Shown here in pieces: positions 14,741 through 16,564 of a DNA stretch of 16,564 nucleotides. Position 1 is the stretch's first letter. Each line of letters opens with the position of its first letter. Location: the NCBI GenBank assembly GCA_030671745.1, contig DAOVHT010000013.1:1-16564 (forward strand), written 5' to 3'. The position numbers and the translations under genes are program-made. This stretch comes from Candidatus Nanohaloarchaea archaeon. Lineage in GTDB: Archaea; EX4484-52; GLR71. Below the pieces are notes generated by a model. It saw only the letters and a list, made by a program, of their open reading frames with translations. It was not told the DNA's origin and searched no databases.

Positions 14741-15163
14741 TTATGCATCAGTTATGTTTACCCATGTGACTCCGGATATCTTTACAGCCTGTATGGTTAT
14801 GTCATAATATCCATTATCTTGTGGGAGTGTACCAGTGACATTGAAATCAAACCTATTGACAATATCCGTCACACCACCATATGCATTCAGTCTGATCATC
14901 ACTTCACCCGAACCGACCGTTGCAATATTGATATTTTCTGGAAACTTGGCATGGATTGTGATCTTTGCAGGTTCACCTTGCGCAAAAACAGACTCAGTCG
15001 CATCACTGATACTATTGATTGTATTCTTTGCCAGCATGACATTAGTCTCCATTTTCATGTCAGTTATGAGTGTAGTACCCTTCTGTATTGCCGGAGTCAT
15101 AAGAAGCATTGCAATGATGACGATCATCATGTATTCCAGACCAGACTGTCCGCGCCTTTCCAT
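14741..15163 (-). CDS. Small class III signal pilin, first gene of the operon
   Basis: Starting from ATG 15163 this is 140 residues. The frame is open further upstream, but a TATA box lies 28 bases from this ATG and the signal sits at the new N-terminus. MERRG is the leader and QSGLEYMMIVIIAMLLMTP the mature helix, with Glu5 intact, so this could be a major structural subunit. The body contains QGEPAKITI, as often seen in archaeal pilin-like proteins, and ends in a beta-rich domain of about 70 residues. Cleavage would need a prepilin peptidase, which is not encoded here. It has no SD and is probably leaderless. The 840-residue gene's preferred start follows 31 bases after this gene's stop. 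Confidence 0.85.
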   Translation of the reverse strand: MERRGQSGLEYMMIVIIAMLLMTPAIQKGTTLITDMKMETNVMLAKNTINSISDATESVFAQGEPAKITIHAKFPENINIATVGSGEVMIRLNAYGGVTDIVNRFDFNVTGTLPQDNGYYDITIQAVKISGVTWVNITDA

Positions 15164-15185
15164 ATCATTTAAATTAGTGTTGGGT

Positions 15186-15197
15186 CCTATAAATAAG
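15186..15197 (-). promoter_or_regulatory. TATA box of the pilin operon
   Basis: The minus strand reads CTTATTTATAGG, centred 28 bases from the ATG at 15163. Transcription should begin within a few bases of the start codon. No other strong promoter is seen inside the operon. Confidence 0.65.
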
Positions 15198-15225
15198 TGT
15201 AGTTTAGGTGTCATAATATAGAAAA

Positions 15226-15234
15226 GATATATTA
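15226..15234 (+). promoter_or_regulatory. TATA box of the winged-helix/coiled-coil gene
   Basis: GATATATTA is centred near 15230 and predicts transcription from about 15256, leaving a leader of roughly 17 bases that holds an SD. Confidence 0.55.
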
Positions 15235-15253
15235 ACGTCCTCAATACAAATAA

Positions 15254-15268
15254 TATCACAAAGTGATA
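15254..15268 (+). promoter_or_regulatory. Perfect inverted repeat over the start site and SD
   Basis: TATCAC, three A bases, then GTGATA form a perfect dyad. The right arm is the SD of the gene at 15273, and the predicted transcription start falls in the left arm. It could be an operator, perhaps bound by the winged-helix product, or an RNA hairpin that hides the SD. Chance is also possible in AT-rich DNA. Confidence 0.4.
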
Positions 15269-15272
15269 ACAG

Positions 15273-16073
15273 ATGGGAGACTGGAAAAACACAATATTAT
15301 TGACAGGCATTGATAAGCTTCTTGAAGTTATAGGTTCTGAAGGACATATAACACTCGGTGAAGCCTCCCGGGAACTGAACATAAAGCCATCAATAATTGA
15401 ATCATGGGCAACAGCCCTTGCAGAAGACAAGATGATAACGACAAGTTACAATACCCAAGGAGAACTTGTATTCAAGTCAACGAAAAAGAATCTCAAAGTG
15501 AAAGAGGGCAAGATTGAAGAGCTCAAAAAAGATGTAGATGCGGCAGTAGAATCAGTCGAGTCTGATATAGATAGTGAAGAGAAGATGCTCAATGTCTCAA
15601 AAGACCATATACGTTCATTTGAGCATGTACTCAATTCAGATATAAACCATATAGAGTCCTTCAATAAAGACCTTAAGAAATATGATGACAAAAAAGACGA
15701 ATTGGTCCATCTTGTAACAAGACTGAAAAGCGAAGAATCCACGCTTGAAAAACAGATAGATAAGATTGAAGGCCGAGAGAAGAAAATAAAGATAGAATCC
15801 GACAAGATAAAAAAGATTGTTGACATAAAAGTCTCAGAGATAACACAGAGCAAAGAAAAGATACGGGATATTGAAAGATCGAAGACAGAATTGAAACGTG
15901 ACTTTGAAGTGCTCAAAAGGATATCAAAAGCAATCAAGAAATCACACCCTGAGGAAATAGCAACAAAGATTGATGATATTGAAAAAAGAACAAAAAATAT
16001 AAAGACCCACAACTCGCTTGTCAAGCAAAAGTTTGAAAACCTTTCAGATATAATGAAACATCTTTTCAGTTAA
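15273..16073 (+). CDS. Winged-helix protein with a long coiled coil
   Basis: This 266-residue protein lacks membrane segments and cysteines. Residues about 11-70 resemble a winged helix-turn-helix: LLEVIGSEGHITLGEASRE is helix-turn-helix-like, followed by IKPSIIESWATALAEDKMI and a beta-wing (TTSYNTQGELVFKST). Residues 72-260 are a highly charged Lys/Glu coiled coil with few breaks. It may bind DNA, but winged helices also mediate protein contacts, and the coiled coil suggests oligomers or a scaffold. It is divergent from the pilin operon across a 109-base region, so a regulatory or structural link is possible but unproven. The start has SD-like GTGATA 4 bases upstream, inside the dyad at 15254-15268. 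Confidence 0.8.
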   Translation: MGDWKNTILLTGIDKLLEVIGSEGHITLGEASRELNIKPSIIESWATALAEDKMITTSYNTQGELVFKSTKKNLKVKEGKIEELKKDVDAAVESVESDIDSEEKMLNVSKDHIRSFEHVLNSDINHIESFNKDLKKYDDKKDELVHLVTRLKSEESTLEKQIDKIEGREKKIKIESDKIKKIVDIKVSEITQSKEKIRDIERSKTELKRDFEVLKRISKAIKKSHPEEIATKIDDIEKRTKNIKTHNSLVKQKFENLSDIMKHLFS

Positions 16074-16095
16074 AAAAGAAAAAAATAATAAAAGC
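16068..16095 (-). terminator. Poly-T terminator after the HPF-like gene
   Basis: On the minus strand, just after the stop at 16096, the DNA reads a T-rich stretch (ATTATTTTTTTCTTTTTT). It overlaps the 3' end of the convergent plus-strand gene, which ends at 16073. Confidence 0.55.
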
Positions 16096-16443
16096 TTATT
16101 GGGACAGACGATTCTCATTTATCCTTTCAGACTTTTTCTTATCGAAATGTTTACGTGTCTCTTTCTCAGCAGAGTCCATTGCACTTGCAACCGCATCAAT
16201 TATGGAAAAGTCAGTCTTGCCTGCCTTAAATGACTTTTTAGGCGTATCTACAGTGACATTGACCTCATATTTAGCGCTACCTGTAACCGTCTCATGATGT
16301 TTCTTGAAATAGACTTTAAGTTTTGTTCGGTCATCAATTGCCTGTATCTTCTCGAAACGTTTAAGTATCTCTTCCCTGAGAAGCTCGGTATCAAGTTCAT
16401 CCCCGATCTTTGCGATGTCTACAAGCTGAATCTTTTCATTCAT
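16096..16443 (-). CDS. Ribosome-hibernation factor-like small protein (HPF/RaiA, S30AE-type)
   Basis: This 115-residue basic cytoplasmic protein has the alternating strand and helix pattern of HPF/RaiA: a beta strand (KLKVYFKKH, about 42-50), a second strand (KYEVNVTVDTP, 58-68), a hairpin ending KAGKTDF, then the helix SIIDAVASAMDSAEKETRKH (80-99) and a Lys-rich tail. These match the second half of the S30AE fold, which binds the ribosome decoding site in slow growth. The N-terminal 30 residues (MNEKIQLVDIAKIG...) replace the usual first strand and helix, so the assignment is moderate. An SD, GGTGAT, precedes the ATG by 3 bases. Confidence 0.6.
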   Translation of the reverse strand: MNEKIQLVDIAKIGDELDTELLREEILKRFEKIQAIDDRTKLKVYFKKHHETVTGSAKYEVNVTVDTPKKSFKAGKTDFSIIDAVASAMDSAEKETRKHFDKKKSERINENRLSQ

Positions 16444-16450
16444 AATATCA

Positions 16451-16465
16451 CCAATATTACATTGG
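16451..16465. promoter_or_regulatory. Inverted repeat at the HPF-like gene start site
   Basis: CCAAT, a 5-base gap, then ATTGG form a perfect dyad overlapping the predicted transcription start (about 16454). It is a candidate operator; short arms in AT-rich DNA make chance possible. Confidence 0.3.
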
Positions 16466-16474
16466 CAACAAAAA

Positions 16475-16484
16475 GATATATATG
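16475..16484 (-). promoter_or_regulatory. TATA box of the HPF-like gene
   Basis: The minus strand reads CATATATATC, centred near 16480. It gives a leader of about 11 bases that carries the GGTGAT SD (16447-16452). Confidence 0.6.
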
Positions 16485-16534
16485 TTAAGTCTTATATTTT
16501 TAGAATTTAATTTGATAATTGCAAAAGTAGAACA

Positions 16535-16544
16535 ATATTTATTA
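16535..16544 (+). promoter_or_regulatory. Possible TATA box facing out of the right edge
   Basis: ATATTTATTA is centred near 16540. By the 26-28 base rule seen in this window, a plus-strand gene would start about 16566-16568, just beyond the last base given. Confidence 0.35.
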
Positions 16545-16564
16545 ATCTTTTTGTTCCTTTATTG

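Noticed and set aside
15164..15430. Long upstream extension of the small pilin frame
   Set aside because: It would bury the class III signal about 90 residues inside the protein and cross two TATA boxes and the divergent gene's start.
15446..16024. 192-residue minus-strand open frame, Ser- and Phe-rich
   Set aside because: It is the antisense of the Lys/Glu coiled-coil gene, which naturally yields open, Ser/Phe-rich frames.

Overview
The window is archaeal and most likely from a host-associated DPANN-type lineage; I cannot place it more precisely. The archaeal signs are an archaeo-eukaryotic primase, a Ser-His type (Sec11-like) signal peptidase, several class III (prepilin) signal sequences, TATA-box promoters placed for leaderless transcripts, and GGTGA-type Shine-Dalgarno (SD) sites inside operons. 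The DPANN suggestion rests mainly on the primase: one chain appears to carry both the PriS catalytic domain and the four-cysteine iron-sulfur domain normally found in PriL, as in Nanoarchaeum and some other small-genome archaea. The DNA is AT-rich, genes are tightly packed, and no gene-free stretch exceeds 300 bases. I saw no tRNA, rRNA, CRISPR array, insertion sequence or integrase.

Layout. At the left edge is the start of an unknown minus-strand gene that seems to carry a frameshift in a T-run (1-123). It is followed by an OB-fold/HD-domain nuclease of the YhaM type (198-1184, minus), a 44-residue single C2H2 zinc-finger protein (1237-1371, minus), a sodium/calcium exchanger (1425-2330, plus) that shares one symmetric TATA box with the zinc-finger gene, a membrane-anchored protein whose C-terminal half resembles UPF0182 (2388-4049, plus), and a membrane-anchored coiled-coil protein with regularly spaced cysteines (4129-4842, plus). 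Next come the fused primase (4869-6236, minus) and, divergent from it, a zinc metalloprotease-like protein with a Ser/Cys-rich N-terminus (6337-7365, plus), a 48-codon ORF, signal peptidase I and a translationally coupled membrane/zinc-ribbon protein (7590-8461).

The right half is dominated by a five-gene minus-strand operon (15163 down to 8464). Every product starts with a prepilin-type or prepilin-like N-terminus: a 140-residue small pilin, an 840-residue DUF2341 multidomain protein, a 166-residue pilin, a 638-residue protein with three beta-rich repeats, and a 428-residue pseudopilin-like protein. Starts and stops overlap or nearly touch. No assembly ATPase, platform protein or prepilin peptidase is present, so the machinery must be encoded elsewhere. 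The large beta-rich modules suggest an adhesive or sugar-binding surface structure, which would suit a host-attached cell, but this is inference. A winged-helix/coiled-coil protein (15273-16073, plus) is divergent from the operon and may be linked to it. A small protein resembling ribosome-hibernation factors (16096-16443, minus) and an outward-facing promoter close the window.

Regulation. Eight genes have a TATA-like element centred about 26-28 bases upstream of the start codon and no SD, as expected for leaderless transcripts. Genes with longer leaders or internal operon positions usually have an SD-like motif.
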